Part shown: positions 7,531 through 15,363 of the stretch, piece by piece
How the letters are laid out: each line of letters starts with the position of its first letter
How positions within the stretch are numbered: the stretch's first letter is position 1
Assembly: GCA_013373085.1 (NCBI GenBank)
Contig: JABXIM010000107.1
Span: forward strand, 1-64,000
DNA length: 64,000 bases
Source of the DNA: Oceanospirillaceae bacterium
GTDB taxonomy: Bacteria > Pseudomonadota > Gammaproteobacteria > Pseudomonadales > Balneatricaceae
Reading direction: 5' to 3'
Program-made: the position numbers and the translations under genes
The notes under the pieces: model-generated
What the model saw: the letters and a program-made list of their open reading frames with translations, nothing else
Database searches by the model: none
What the model was told of the DNA's origin: nothing

Positions 7531-7800
7531 AAACCCTTCCCCAGAAAATAACCTTAATTTATCGACTTCGTTGCCGATAACCTGGATGAGACGCGTTTTC
7601 CGGATGCCTCAACCTGCACGATAGCAGGGGTTTGTGACGACCGGAAGATTGTATGCTCAAACCGGAGTACGGCTGCAGCGGTAGCCTTATACAGGGATCG
7701 TTCGTTATATTAGGTACCTCGCATTATTCGAACAGGCGTTTGAATCATGCTCGTAACATTCAAGTTAATGTTGTCCGCAAGCCGGTATTGAAGGAATGCT
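7531..7800. other. Divergent spacer between the L,D-transpeptidase and diguanylate cyclase genes
   Basis: This 270-bp region must hold promoters for both diverging genes. AT-rich patches (GTTATATTAGG near 7705, CATTCAAGTTAATG near 7758) could be promoter elements, but I cannot assign a convincing -35/-10 pair. Nothing else is recognisable. Confidence 0.4.
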
Positions 7801-8820
7801 ATGAAGTTCGTGGAAAGTTCGAATCAGGCGGCAGACTATCTGCGCCAGGCGGTCCCCATCATGGTGAAGTACAACATACCGCCCAATCCACTGAACTATG
7901 CACTCTGGTATACCTACGTATCCAATCGACTGCCGGATCTCAATAGCGAACTGGATAAAACCCTCAGCACCTACGGCACCTGCCCGATGATGGTCAGCGA
8001 GCAGCTGTTCCGCGACCATATGCTACGCGACGAGCTGGAGTCGGCCAAGGAGATGCAGACCAACCTGATCGCATTGATGAACGATCTCAACCATCAGGCC
8101 GACGAAACGGTGCGTCGCACAAACAACTACAGCGAAGTGCTGCAGGACAGCCTCGACGCTTTAAACGAAACCGAGCACGAACGCCTGCCGCTCGAGTCGA
8201 TCATCCAGAACCTGGCGGTCAACACCGAGGCCATCAGCAGCCAGACGCGCCTTTTTCAACAGCGTATCGACGAGGCTCGGGCGGAAATCGACGCCCTCCA
8301 GGCGGAGCTGATGCAAACCCGCCAGGATGCTCGCATCGACCCGCTCACCAATCTGTTCAACCGCCGCGTGTTCGATGCCGAGATCGAGCAGTTGATGGGT
8401 ACTGCCGTAGCACCACAAATCACTTTGCTGATAGTGGACATCGATCACTTCAAGACGTTCAACGACCATTATGGTCATCTGATGGGCGACAAGGTGCTGC
8501 AGTACGTCGGCAAATTGATGAAGGAGCTTACCCAGGAACCGTCACTCCCCGTACGCCTGGGCGGCGAAGAGTTCGCCGTGCTGATACCCGGTGGTGGCAT
8601 CGACCAGGGCTTGGCCCTCGCCGAAACCCTGCGCGAAAAGATTCAGGCCATCCGCATCAAGCTGAAAAAGTCCGGCGAGGTCATCAGTTCGATAACCGCT
8701 TCGTTCGGTGTCGCTGAATTCCGCCTTGGTGAAAGTGTCGAGGATTTTATCGGACGCGCTGACAAAGCGCTTTACTGCGCCAAGGCAACTGGCCGCAACC
8801 GTGTCGAGCGGGCCGACTGA
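7801..8820 (+). CDS. Diguanylate cyclase (GGDEF domain, GGEEF motif)
   Basis: A 339-residue cytosolic GGDEF protein that should make c-di-GMP from two GTP. The active-site motif GGEEF stands in VRLGGEEFAVL (about residues 257-267), preceded by the metal-binding IVDIDHFKTFND and LTNLFNRR segments, so it looks catalytically competent. The allosteric I-site RxxD expected just before the motif reads QEPS, so product inhibition is probably weak or absent. The N-terminal 170 residues form a helical, coiled-coil-rich region (DYLRQAVPIMVKYNIPPNPLNYALWYTYV) seen in a Pseudomonas-type cyclase group; no sensor domain or membrane segment is visible. AAGGA precedes the ATG. It lies near two HD-GYP proteins, the opposite activity. 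Confidence 0.92.
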   Translation: MKFVESSNQAADYLRQAVPIMVKYNIPPNPLNYALWYTYVSNRLPDLNSELDKTLSTYGTCPMMVSEQLFRDHMLRDELESAKEMQTNLIALMNDLNHQADETVRRTNNYSEVLQDSLDALNETEHERLPLESIIQNLAVNTEAISSQTRLFQQRIDEARAEIDALQAELMQTRQDARIDPLTNLFNRRVFDAEIEQLMGTAVAPQITLLIVDIDHFKTFNDHYGHLMGDKVLQYVGKLMKELTQEPSLPVRLGGEEFAVLIPGGGIDQGLALAETLREKIQAIRIKLKKSGEVISSITASFGVAEFRLGESVEDFIGRADKALYCAKATGRNRVERAD

Positions 8821-9001
8821 AACCGCACTGACTTGCCCGACGCCGCTATAACAGAGCTTTAACAATCGCCGCCTAGGATACGCGCCCGGGATTTGAAGAA
8901 CGAACATTGCATGGTCCCGTGCCTGCTGCGGGCCGGTCGTTCGAACAGGGCAATGTCGCCGCTTCTGTCTTAGACTCTGAACACCTGACAAGGGCAATAG
9001 G

Positions 9002-9481
9002 ATGCGTAAGATACTGGTCAGTGCCTGCCTGCTGGGCGAAAAAGTACGCTATGACGGCGGCGAGAGTCTGCTTCGGCACCCGTCGGTGATCCGCTGGCGG
9101 AGGGAAGGCCGTCTGGTGCCGTTCTGCCCGGAGGTCGCGGGTGGCCTGCCGACACCTCGCCCCGCCGCCGAGATCCTTCAGCGCTTTCCGATTCTGGTGC
9201 GCAGCCGCGACGGCGAGGATGTAACGCCCGCGTTCCTTGACGGCGCCGAACGGGCTTTGGAAACGGCGCGCCGGGAAGGCTGCTGTTGCGCACTGATGAA
9301 GGCCAAAAGCCCATCCTGCAGCAACAGCCGTGTTTATGACGGCAGTTTCAGCGGCAACCTTATCGAAGGCACGGGGCTGGCAGCAGCGGAGCTGTTGCGC
9401 CATGGCATCCCGGTGTTCGACGAAACGCAGCTGGGCGAATTGATCGACTTTATCGAAACCCAGGAAGCCCGCGCCGCCTGA
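9002..9481 (+). CDS. DUF523 protein, 2-thiouracil desulfurase (TudS)-like
   Basis: A 159-residue protein of the DUF523 family. Members characterised as TudS remove sulfur from 2-thiouracil through a [4Fe-4S] cluster held by three cysteines. The three cysteines are present here: Cys9 (SACLLG), Cys42 (FCPEV) and Cys106 (SPSC), together with the family's YDGG and AEILQRF-like segments and KAKSPSC. This is close to the minimal size of the family (about 150). Its physiological role in this organism is inferred only from family membership. The ATG follows CAATAGG. It stands apart, 181 bp after the cyclase and 42 bp before the channel gene. Confidence 0.85.
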   Translation: MRKILVSACLLGEKVRYDGGESLLRHPSVIRWRREGRLVPFCPEVAGGLPTPRPAAEILQRFPILVRSRDGEDVTPAFLDGAERALETARREGCCCALMKAKSPSCSNSRVYDGSFSGNLIEGTGLAAAELLRHGIPVFDETQLGELIDFIETQEARAA

Positions 9482-9523
9482 TCGACCGTCCGAAACAAGC
9501 ATTCACCGGAAGGTGATGTACGG

Positions 9524-10381
9524 ATGTATCAACATCGACCGAATGGAGGGATAGTCGTGTTCGATGAAGAGCTGGAATCGGCGGGCAATATCTACCGTTT
9601 GTTGGTCGACTTCTTCGTCAACTACAGCTTTCAGGTAATCGGCGCCATCCTGATCTTCATCGTCGGGCTGCTGGTCGCCCGATGGATTGGCAACCTCACG
9701 CTGAGACTGTGCGAACGCCATCAGGTCGACGTCACGCTGAGACTGTTCATCGCCAGTACCATACGTCTGCTGGTCATCGCCATGGTGGTCATCGTCTGCC
9801 TCGGCAAATTCGGCATCAGCGTGGCGCCCTTCGTCGCGGCTATCGGCGCCATTTCGCTGAGCATCGGTCTTGCGCTGCAGGGCGTATTTTCCAATTACGG
9901 CGCGGGGTTCACCATCATCCTTACCCGCCCCTTCGTGGTCGGCAATACCATTTGCATCAAGGAAATCAGTGGTGTCGTCGACGAAATCCGCCTCGCTTAC
10001 ACGGTACTGACCAACGAGGACGGCGAAAAGATCACCATTCCCAACAAGCATATCGTCGGCGAGGTCATCACCAACTCCTACGCCAACCGGGTCGTCGAGG
10101 CCAGAGTGGGCATCAGCTATGACTGCGATCCGCAACGGGCGACCCGCCTGATACTGGAGGTTCTCGCCGCGACCGACGGCGTCACCCGGGAACCGCCTCC
10201 GCAGGTCGGCATCGGGGGCTTTGGCGATTTCTCGATCGATATCGGCTATCGCTACTGGGTGCCGACAAAGCGCTATTTCGAACTGCAATACCAGGTCAAT
10301 CAGGCCGTGTTCGAGGCCTTCGGCCGTGAAGGCATTCAGATCCCCTACCCGATCCGCGAAGTGCACACGCGCGAAGCCTGA
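9524..10381 (+). CDS. MscS-family small-conductance mechanosensitive channel
   Basis: A 285-residue inner-membrane channel that would open on hypo-osmotic shock. Three membrane segments (about 38-62, 74-98, 105-130) are followed by the beta domain. The pore-lining third helix shows the Ala/Gly-packed pattern ([26 protein letters not shown]), and RPFVVGNTI marks the start of the beta domain. Size equals E. coli MscS (286). Two starts are possible: ATG 9524 with AAGGTGA seven bases before it, chosen here, or an in-frame GTG at 9557 with GGAGGG, giving 274 residues. Confidence 0.9.
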   Translation: MYQHRPNGGIVVFDEELESAGNIYRLLVDFFVNYSFQVIGAILIFIVGLLVARWIGNLTLRLCERHQVDVTLRLFIASTIRLLVIAMVVIVCLGKFGISVAPFVAAIGAISLSIGLALQGVFSNYGAGFTIILTRPFVVGNTICIKEISGVVDEIRLAYTVLTNEDGEKITIPNKHIVGEVITNSYANRVVEARVGISYDCDPQRATRLILEVLAATDGVTREPPPQVGIGGFGDFSIDIGYRYWVPTKRYFELQYQVNQAVFEAFGREGIQIPYPIREVHTREA

Positions 10382-10442
10382 GCAACCGTCGCCACGACCG
10401 CAGGCAACCCGCCAACGATACCCACACCCTGGCCAATCAGAC

Positions 10443-10471
10443 TTGTTTGCAGCCCGGTGCCTCCCTACAAT
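10443..10471 (+). promoter_or_regulatory. Sigma-70-type promoter of proS
   Basis: TTGTTT (10443-10448), a 17-base spacer and TACAAT (10466-10471) form a good promoter, putting the transcript start near 10478. This lies after the far-upstream in-frame ATG at 10447 and before the ATG at 10516, so it also supports 10516 as the proS start. Confidence 0.6.
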
Positions 10472-10515
10472 GGTCCGATTTTCCGAATTTCATCCGCTTC
10501 ATGGGTTTAGGATCA

Positions 10516-12234
10516 ATGCGAGCCAGTCAATACCTGATAGCTACACTGAAGGAAACACCGTCCGACGCCGAAGTCATCAGCCACCAGTTGATGCTGCGCG
10601 CCGGACTGATCCGCAAGGTCGCCGCCGGCCTGTACAACTGGCTGCCGATGGGCCTGCGTACTCTGCGCAAGATCGAGCGCATCGTGCGCGAGGAGATGGA
10701 CCGTTCCGGCGCCCAGGAAGTGCTGATGCCCGCGATCCAGCCGGCTGAGCTGTGGCAGGAGTCCGGCCGCTGGGAGCAGTACGGCCCCGAACTGCTGCGT
10801 GTTCGCGATCGCCACGACCGCGAATTCTGCGTAGGCCCGACCCACGAGGAGGTGATCACCGACCTGATCCGCCGCGAGGTCAAGAGCTACAAGCAGCTGC
10901 CGGCCAACTTCTACCAGATCCAGACCAAGTTCCGCGATGAAATCCGCCCGCGTTTCGGCGTGATGCGTTCGCGCGAGTTCATCATGAAGGACGCCTACTC
11001 CTTCCACCTTGGCCGCGAGTCGCTGCAGGACACCTATGATGTGATGTACCAGACCTACATCAACATCTTCACCCGCATCGGGCTCGATTTCCGTCCGGTG
11101 CTGGCCGACACCGGCTCGATCGGAGGCAGTTCGTCGCACGAATTCCACGTTCTGGCGTCCTCCGGCGAAGACGACATCGCCTTCTCCGACACCAGCAGCT
11201 ACGCCGCCAACGTCGAACTGGCGGAAGCCCTGGCGCCGGCCGGCGAGCGCGCCGCGCCGACGCTGGAGATGCACCTGGTCGATACGCCGAATGCCAAAAC
11301 CATTGCCGACCTGGTCGAGCAGCATGGCCTGGATATCGAGAAGACCATCAAGACGCTGATCGTCCACGCCAGTGAAGAATGCGAGGCCGATTTCATCGCG
11401 CTGCTGGTGCGCGGCGACCACGAACTCAATGAGATCAAGGCCGAGAAACTGGCCCAGGTCAAGGCACCGCTGCAGTTCGCCACCGAAGACGAATTCCGTC
11501 CGGTGATCGGCGCCGGCGCAGGCTCTCTGGGTCCGGTCAACCTGTCGATCCCCTGCATCGTTGACCGTGCCGTGGCCCAGGCGTCGGATTTCGGCGCCGG
11601 CGCCAACATCGACGGCAAACACTATTTCGGCATCAATTGGGGGCGCGACGTCGAACTGCCGGAGGTCGCCGACCTGCGCAACGTTGTCGAGGGCGACCCG
11701 AGCCCGGATGGCCAGGGCACGCTGGTGATCCGTCGCGGCATCGAGGTCGGCCATATCTTCCAGCTCGGCCAGAAGTATTCGCAAGTACTGGGTGCCACGG
11801 TGCTCGACGAAAACGGCAAGTCCCAGGTCATGGACATGGGCTGCTACGGTGTCGGCGTCACCCGTGTCATCGCGGCTTCCATCGAGCAGAACAATGACGA
11901 GCGCGGCATCATTTGGCCGGACGCCATCGCGCCTTTCCACATCGCACTGGTACCGTTGAACTATGACAAGTCCGACGACGTGAAGGCACTGGCCGACAAG
12001 CTGTACGATGAACTGCAACAGGCCGGTTACGACGTCCTGCTGGACGACCGCAAAGAGCGTCCGGGCGTCAAGTTCGCCGACATGGAGCTGATCGGCATTC
12101 CTCACCGCGTGGTGATCTCCGATCGCGGTATTAGCGCCGGCACCCTCGAATACAAAGGCCGCCGCGATAGCGACAACCAGCACATCGCCATCGATGCCCT
12201 GCTGGCCACCCTCGCGGAAAAGATCAGTCTCTGA
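10516..12234 (+). CDS. proS: Proline-tRNA ligase
   Basis: A 572-residue class II prolyl-tRNA synthetase, exactly the E. coli length when started at 10516 ([15 protein letters not shown]). Class II motifs are present: motif 1 around [11 protein letters not shown], motif 2 in [17 protein letters not shown] and motif 3 in [10 protein letters not shown]. Between motifs 2 and 3 is the bacterial editing (INS) domain (about residues 220-390) that clears Ala-tRNA(Pro), and the C-terminal anticodon domain follows (about 475-572). An in-frame ATG at 10447 would add 23 non-conserved residues but lies before the likely transcript start; AGGATC precedes 10516. Monocistronic: promoter upstream, a strong hairpin downstream. 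Confidence 0.97.
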   Translation: MRASQYLIATLKETPSDAEVISHQLMLRAGLIRKVAAGLYNWLPMGLRTLRKIERIVREEMDRSGAQEVLMPAIQPAELWQESGRWEQYGPELLRVRDRHDREFCVGPTHEEVITDLIRREVKSYKQLPANFYQIQTKFRDEIRPRFGVMRSREFIMKDAYSFHLGRESLQDTYDVMYQTYINIFTRIGLDFRPVLADTGSIGGSSSHEFHVLASSGEDDIAFSDTSSYAANVELAEALAPAGERAAPTLEMHLVDTPNAKTIADLVEQHGLDIEKTIKTLIVHASEECEADFIALLVRGDHELNEIKAEKLAQVKAPLQFATEDEFRPVIGAGAGSLGPVNLSIPCIVDRAVAQASDFGAGANIDGKHYFGINWGRDVELPEVADLRNVVEGDPSPDGQGTLVIRRGIEVGHIFQLGQKYSQVLGATVLDENGKSQVMDMGCYGVGVTRVIAASIEQNNDERGIIWPDAIAPFHIALVPLNYDKSDDVKALADKLYDELQQAGYDVLLDDRKERPGVKFADMELIGIPHRVVISDRGISAGTLEYKGRRDSDNQHIAIDALLATLAEKISL

Positions 12235-12242
12235 TCGACACG

Positions 12243-12278
12243 GTCTGCCGCAGTTGCCTTTTGGCAGCTGCGGCAGAC
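12243..12278 (+). terminator. Long hairpin after proS
   Basis: GTCTGCCGCAG-TTGCC (12243-12258) pairs with GGCAG-CTGCGGCAGAC (12263-12278) around TTTT, giving a 15-pair stem with one mismatch, 8 bp after the proS stop. A T-run is missing, but the stem is strong enough to mark a transcript end. Confidence 0.55.
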
Positions 12279-12345
12279 GCCACAACAGGCCTCTTCGGCT
12301 ATAGTTCTCTGGTCGGCACTCACCTGACAGAGGGAACCTGAACCG

Positions 12346-15273
12346 ATGGCCGCCAATACGCCCCGCAAGCGCTACCCCCTTCATCTGCAGATCGCCACCC
12401 TCTTCGTCGCGCTGATCGGCGGACTCGGCGCTGCGCTCAGCTGGTTCAATTACCAGAAATCCTCCGCCATTATCCTCGAAGCCTCGGAGCAGCTTTTCGC
12501 GCAGTTCAACGAACGTATCGAGCTCGACTTCCTGCGCATTTATGAACCGATCGTACAGACCATCGAGGTGCTCGCACTCGACGGCGACATGGTCGCCAGC
12601 ACCGAGGTCGAGGCGCGCCTGCGCATAGTCCCGCGATTGGGGCTGATACTCTCCCACAAACCCCAGATTACCGGGCTGGCGGTGGCCTATGCCAACGGCG
12701 ACTATTTCATCGTCCGCCCCACCACCACAGACCACATGCAACGCCTGTTCGGCGCACCGACCAACGCGGTCGCCATGGCCGACAATATCGCCCTCGGCCC
12801 CGACGGCAGCCGGCATATAGAGCGTTTCTTTTTCGACGACAAGTTTCAGTTGCTTGCCCGCTCCGATGCCGGTCCGTCGGAGTACGACCCGCGCCTGAGG
12901 GGCTGGTACCGGCAAGCGATCGGCAGCACCGAAACCATCGGTACCCAGCCCTACTTCTACCGGTTCATCCAGGAGGTCGGCATCACTCTTGCCACCCGCA
13001 CGCCGGATCAGAAGGCGGTGATCGCCGCCGACGTCTCCCTCGACACTCTCTCAGCCTCTATCGCCCGGGTAACGCTGTCGCCGAGCAGCGAAATCGTGCT
13101 GCTGGATGGCAACCGCAACGCCATCGCTTACCGGGATCCATCGAAGCTGATTGTGCGCGGCGATGACAATAGTGTCGAGCTGGCACGGCTCGAGCACCTC
13201 GGGGCGGAGGTACTGGAGAAGGCCAGCGGGCAAGTCAAGGCCAATGACTCGACCTTTAGGATCGATCTTCACGGCGACACTTGGTTGGGGCACGTTAACC
13301 TGCTCGGCGATGGAAACATGGGCTTTCACCTGCTTACGCTGGTACCGGAAAGGGAACTGCTGGGCGCCGCTCTCGCCATGCGACGACAGTCGCTGCTCAT
13401 TACTTCGCTGCTATTGCTCGGTGCCATACCGCTGACATGGCTGCTGGCGCAAAAGATCTCCCGTCCCCTGCGCCAGCTCTCCCGGGAAGCGGGGCGCATC
13501 AGCCAATTTCAGCTCGATCAGCCGCTCGGGCTACGGTCGATGATCAAGGAAGTCGACGAACTCAGCACCAGTATGGGCATCATGAAGGATACCCTCAACC
13601 GCTTCCTCGGCCTGCTGAACTCGATCGCCGGCGAAACCAAGTTCGGCCCGCTGATCGAACTGATTGGCGATGAAACCCTCGCCGCCAGTCAGGCCTCCGG
13701 TACCGCGATCTTCCTCGTCGGCGAGGACGAAACAACACTCGAACCCGCCAGCCTGAGACTTCGGGATCCGACCCGCCAGCCTGCCCCCCTGGTCGCCTGC
13801 CGCCTGCAGGGCGACTCGCAGCTTGCTCGCTGCCTGCATTCGCACAATACAGTGCTCGAGAGCGTCAGCGCGCAAACGCCGCAACATCCGCTGTACCCGC
13901 TGCTGCAGAGCCTTGATCGGGAGCAGATCGAGGTCGCCACAGTGCCGCTGCTGAACCGAAAGCGCGAACCGGTCGGCGTGCTCTGCCTGCTGTTCCCGGA
14001 CCGGTCGATTCACCAGGACTCGAGCCGTCTCGCCTTCATCGAGGCGCTGTCCGGCTTCGCCTCGATAACGCTGGAGAGCAGGCAGCTTATACGCATGGAG
14101 AAAGCCCTGCTGGAAGCCTTTATCGAGCTCATTGCCAGCGCTATCGACGCCAAGTCGCCCCATACCGGCGGCCACTGCCAGCGCGTGCCGGCACTGACCA
14201 AAATGCTCGCCAGCGCCGCCTGCGACAGCAAGGATCCGGCGTTCCGCGATTTCAGTCTCAATAGCGAGGAGTGGGAGGCGCTGCATATCGCCAGTTGGCT
14301 GCACGACTGCGGCAAGGTCACAACGCCCGAATATGTGGTCGACAAGGCCACCAAACTGGAAACCCTTTACGATCGAATTCACGAAGTGCGCACCCGCTTC
14401 GAAGTTATCAAGCGCGATGCCGAAATCAGTTTCTGGAAAGCCGTGAATGCCGGTGGCGACCCGCTTGCACTGCGTGAAGCACTCGATCGCGAGTTGCGTA
14501 CCCTCGACGACGACTTCGCATTCGTCGCCCGTTGCAACCTGGGCGGCGAATACATGAGCCCGGATGACCAGGCCCGTCTGCGGCGAATCGCCGACCGAAC
14601 CTGGCTGCGGACGCTGGACGACAGCCTCGGCACTTCCTGGGAGGAGCAACAGCGACGCGGCCATCTCGACGAAACGCTTCCGGTCGAGGAAAAGCTGCTG
14701 TCCGACAAACCGGTTCACATCGTGCCACGCAACGAGGACGACCGCTTTTCCGACGACAATCCCTGGGGCTTTCGCCTCAATACGCCAGAGCACCTCTATA
14801 ACCGGGGCGAGCTTTACAATCTGCAGATCCCGTCAGGAACCCTGACGGCCGAGGAGCGCTACAAGATCAATGACCATATCGTCCAGACGATCATCATGCT
14901 CGACAAACTGCCCTACCCACCCCACCTGCGTCACGTCCCGGAAATCGCCGGCGGGCACCACGAGCGGATGGATGGCACAGGGTATCCGAAACGGCTGAAC
15001 GGCCACGAGATGCCGCTGACGGCGAGAATGATGGTGATTGCGGATGTATATGAGGCGCTGACCGCCGCCGACCGCCCCTACAAGGAAGCCAAGACCCTGA
15101 GTCAGGCGCTCGCCATCATGGCCAGAATGCGGGATGAAGGCCACCTGGACCCCGAGCTGTTCAGACTGTTCCTTGAAAGCGGCGCCTACCTCCACTACGC
15201 CGAGCACTACCTCGATCCCAGCCAGATCGATGCAGTCAGGCGCGAGGATTTCCTGCAGCCGGTGAGCGCCTGA
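12346..15273 (+). CDS. Membrane HD-GYP sensor protein 1 (CACHE-HAMP-GAF-HD-GYP)
   Basis: A 975-residue membrane sensor expected to hydrolyse c-di-GMP. Layout: membrane segment 1 (about 12-36), large periplasmic CACHE-like sensor (about 40-335), membrane segment 2 (about 347-368), HAMP (about 370-425), GAF-like domain (about 430-590), HD-GYP domain (about 595-960). Catalytic residues are kept: HTGGHCQRV, HDCGK (about 652-656) and HHERMDGTGYPKRL (about 870-883). The two motifs are about 218 residues apart rather than the usual near 60, so some 160 residues are inserted within the HD-GYP domain. A TATAGT -10-like element is at 12300-12305. The following gene is a same-length paralogue. Confidence 0.9.
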   Translation: MAANTPRKRYPLHLQIATLFVALIGGLGAALSWFNYQKSSAIILEASEQLFAQFNERIELDFLRIYEPIVQTIEVLALDGDMVASTEVEARLRIVPRLGLILSHKPQITGLAVAYANGDYFIVRPTTTDHMQRLFGAPTNAVAMADNIALGPDGSRHIERFFFDDKFQLLARSDAGPSEYDPRLRGWYRQAIGSTETIGTQPYFYRFIQEVGITLATRTPDQKAVIAADVSLDTLSASIARVTLSPSSEIVLLDGNRNAIAYRDPSKLIVRGDDNSVELARLEHLGAEVLEKASGQVKANDSTFRIDLHGDTWLGHVNLLGDGNMGFHLLTLVPERELLGAALAMRRQSLLITSLLLLGAIPLTWLLAQKISRPLRQLSREAGRISQFQLDQPLGLRSMIKEVDELSTSMGIMKDTLNRFLGLLNSIAGETKFGPLIELIGDETLAASQASGTAIFLVGEDETTLEPASLRLRDPTRQPAPLVACRLQGDSQLARCLHSHNTVLESVSAQTPQHPLYPLLQSLDREQIEVATVPLLNRKREPVGVLCLLFPDRSIHQDSSRLAFIEALSGFASITLESRQLIRMEKALLEAFIELIASAIDAKSPHTGGHCQRVPALTKMLASAACDSKDPAFRDFSLNSEEWEALHIASWLHDCGKVTTPEYVVDKATKLETLYDRIHEVRTRFEVIKRDAEISFWKAVNAGGDPLALREALDRELRTLDDDFAFVARCNLGGEYMSPDDQARLRRIADRTWLRTLDDSLGTSWEEQQRRGHLDETLPVEEKLLSDKPVHIVPRNEDDRFSDDNPWGFRLNTPEHLYNRGELYNLQIPSGTLTAEERYKINDHIVQTIIMLDKLPYPPHLRHVPEIAGGHHERMDGTGYPKRLNGHEMPLTARMMVIADVYEALTAADRPYKEAKTLSQALAIMARMRDEGHLDPELFRLFLESGAYLHYAEHYLDPSQIDAVRREDFLQPVSA

Positions 15274-15279
15274 GGTTCA

Positions 15280-15296
15280 GCGCCCCTGCGGGGCGC
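15280..15296 (+). terminator. Hairpin between the two HD-GYP genes
   Basis: GCGCCCC (15280-15286), TGC, GGGGCGC (15290-15296) form a perfect 7-bp stem 6 bp after the first HD-GYP stop. There is no T tract. Together with the TATAGT element at 15326-15331 it suggests that the second gene has its own promoter. Confidence 0.4.
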
Positions 15297-15363
15297 AAAG
15301 CCTCCCCGCTGATCGCCAATTGCGCTATAGTAGACCCTCTCCAAATCTACCGACTCCGTCCTG

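Noticed and set aside
10513-12915. 800-codon open frame on the minus strand opposite proS and the first HD-GYP gene
   Set aside because: It is antisense to clear proS and HD-GYP coding, has no family motif, and is rich in residues expected from reading GC-rich codons backwards.
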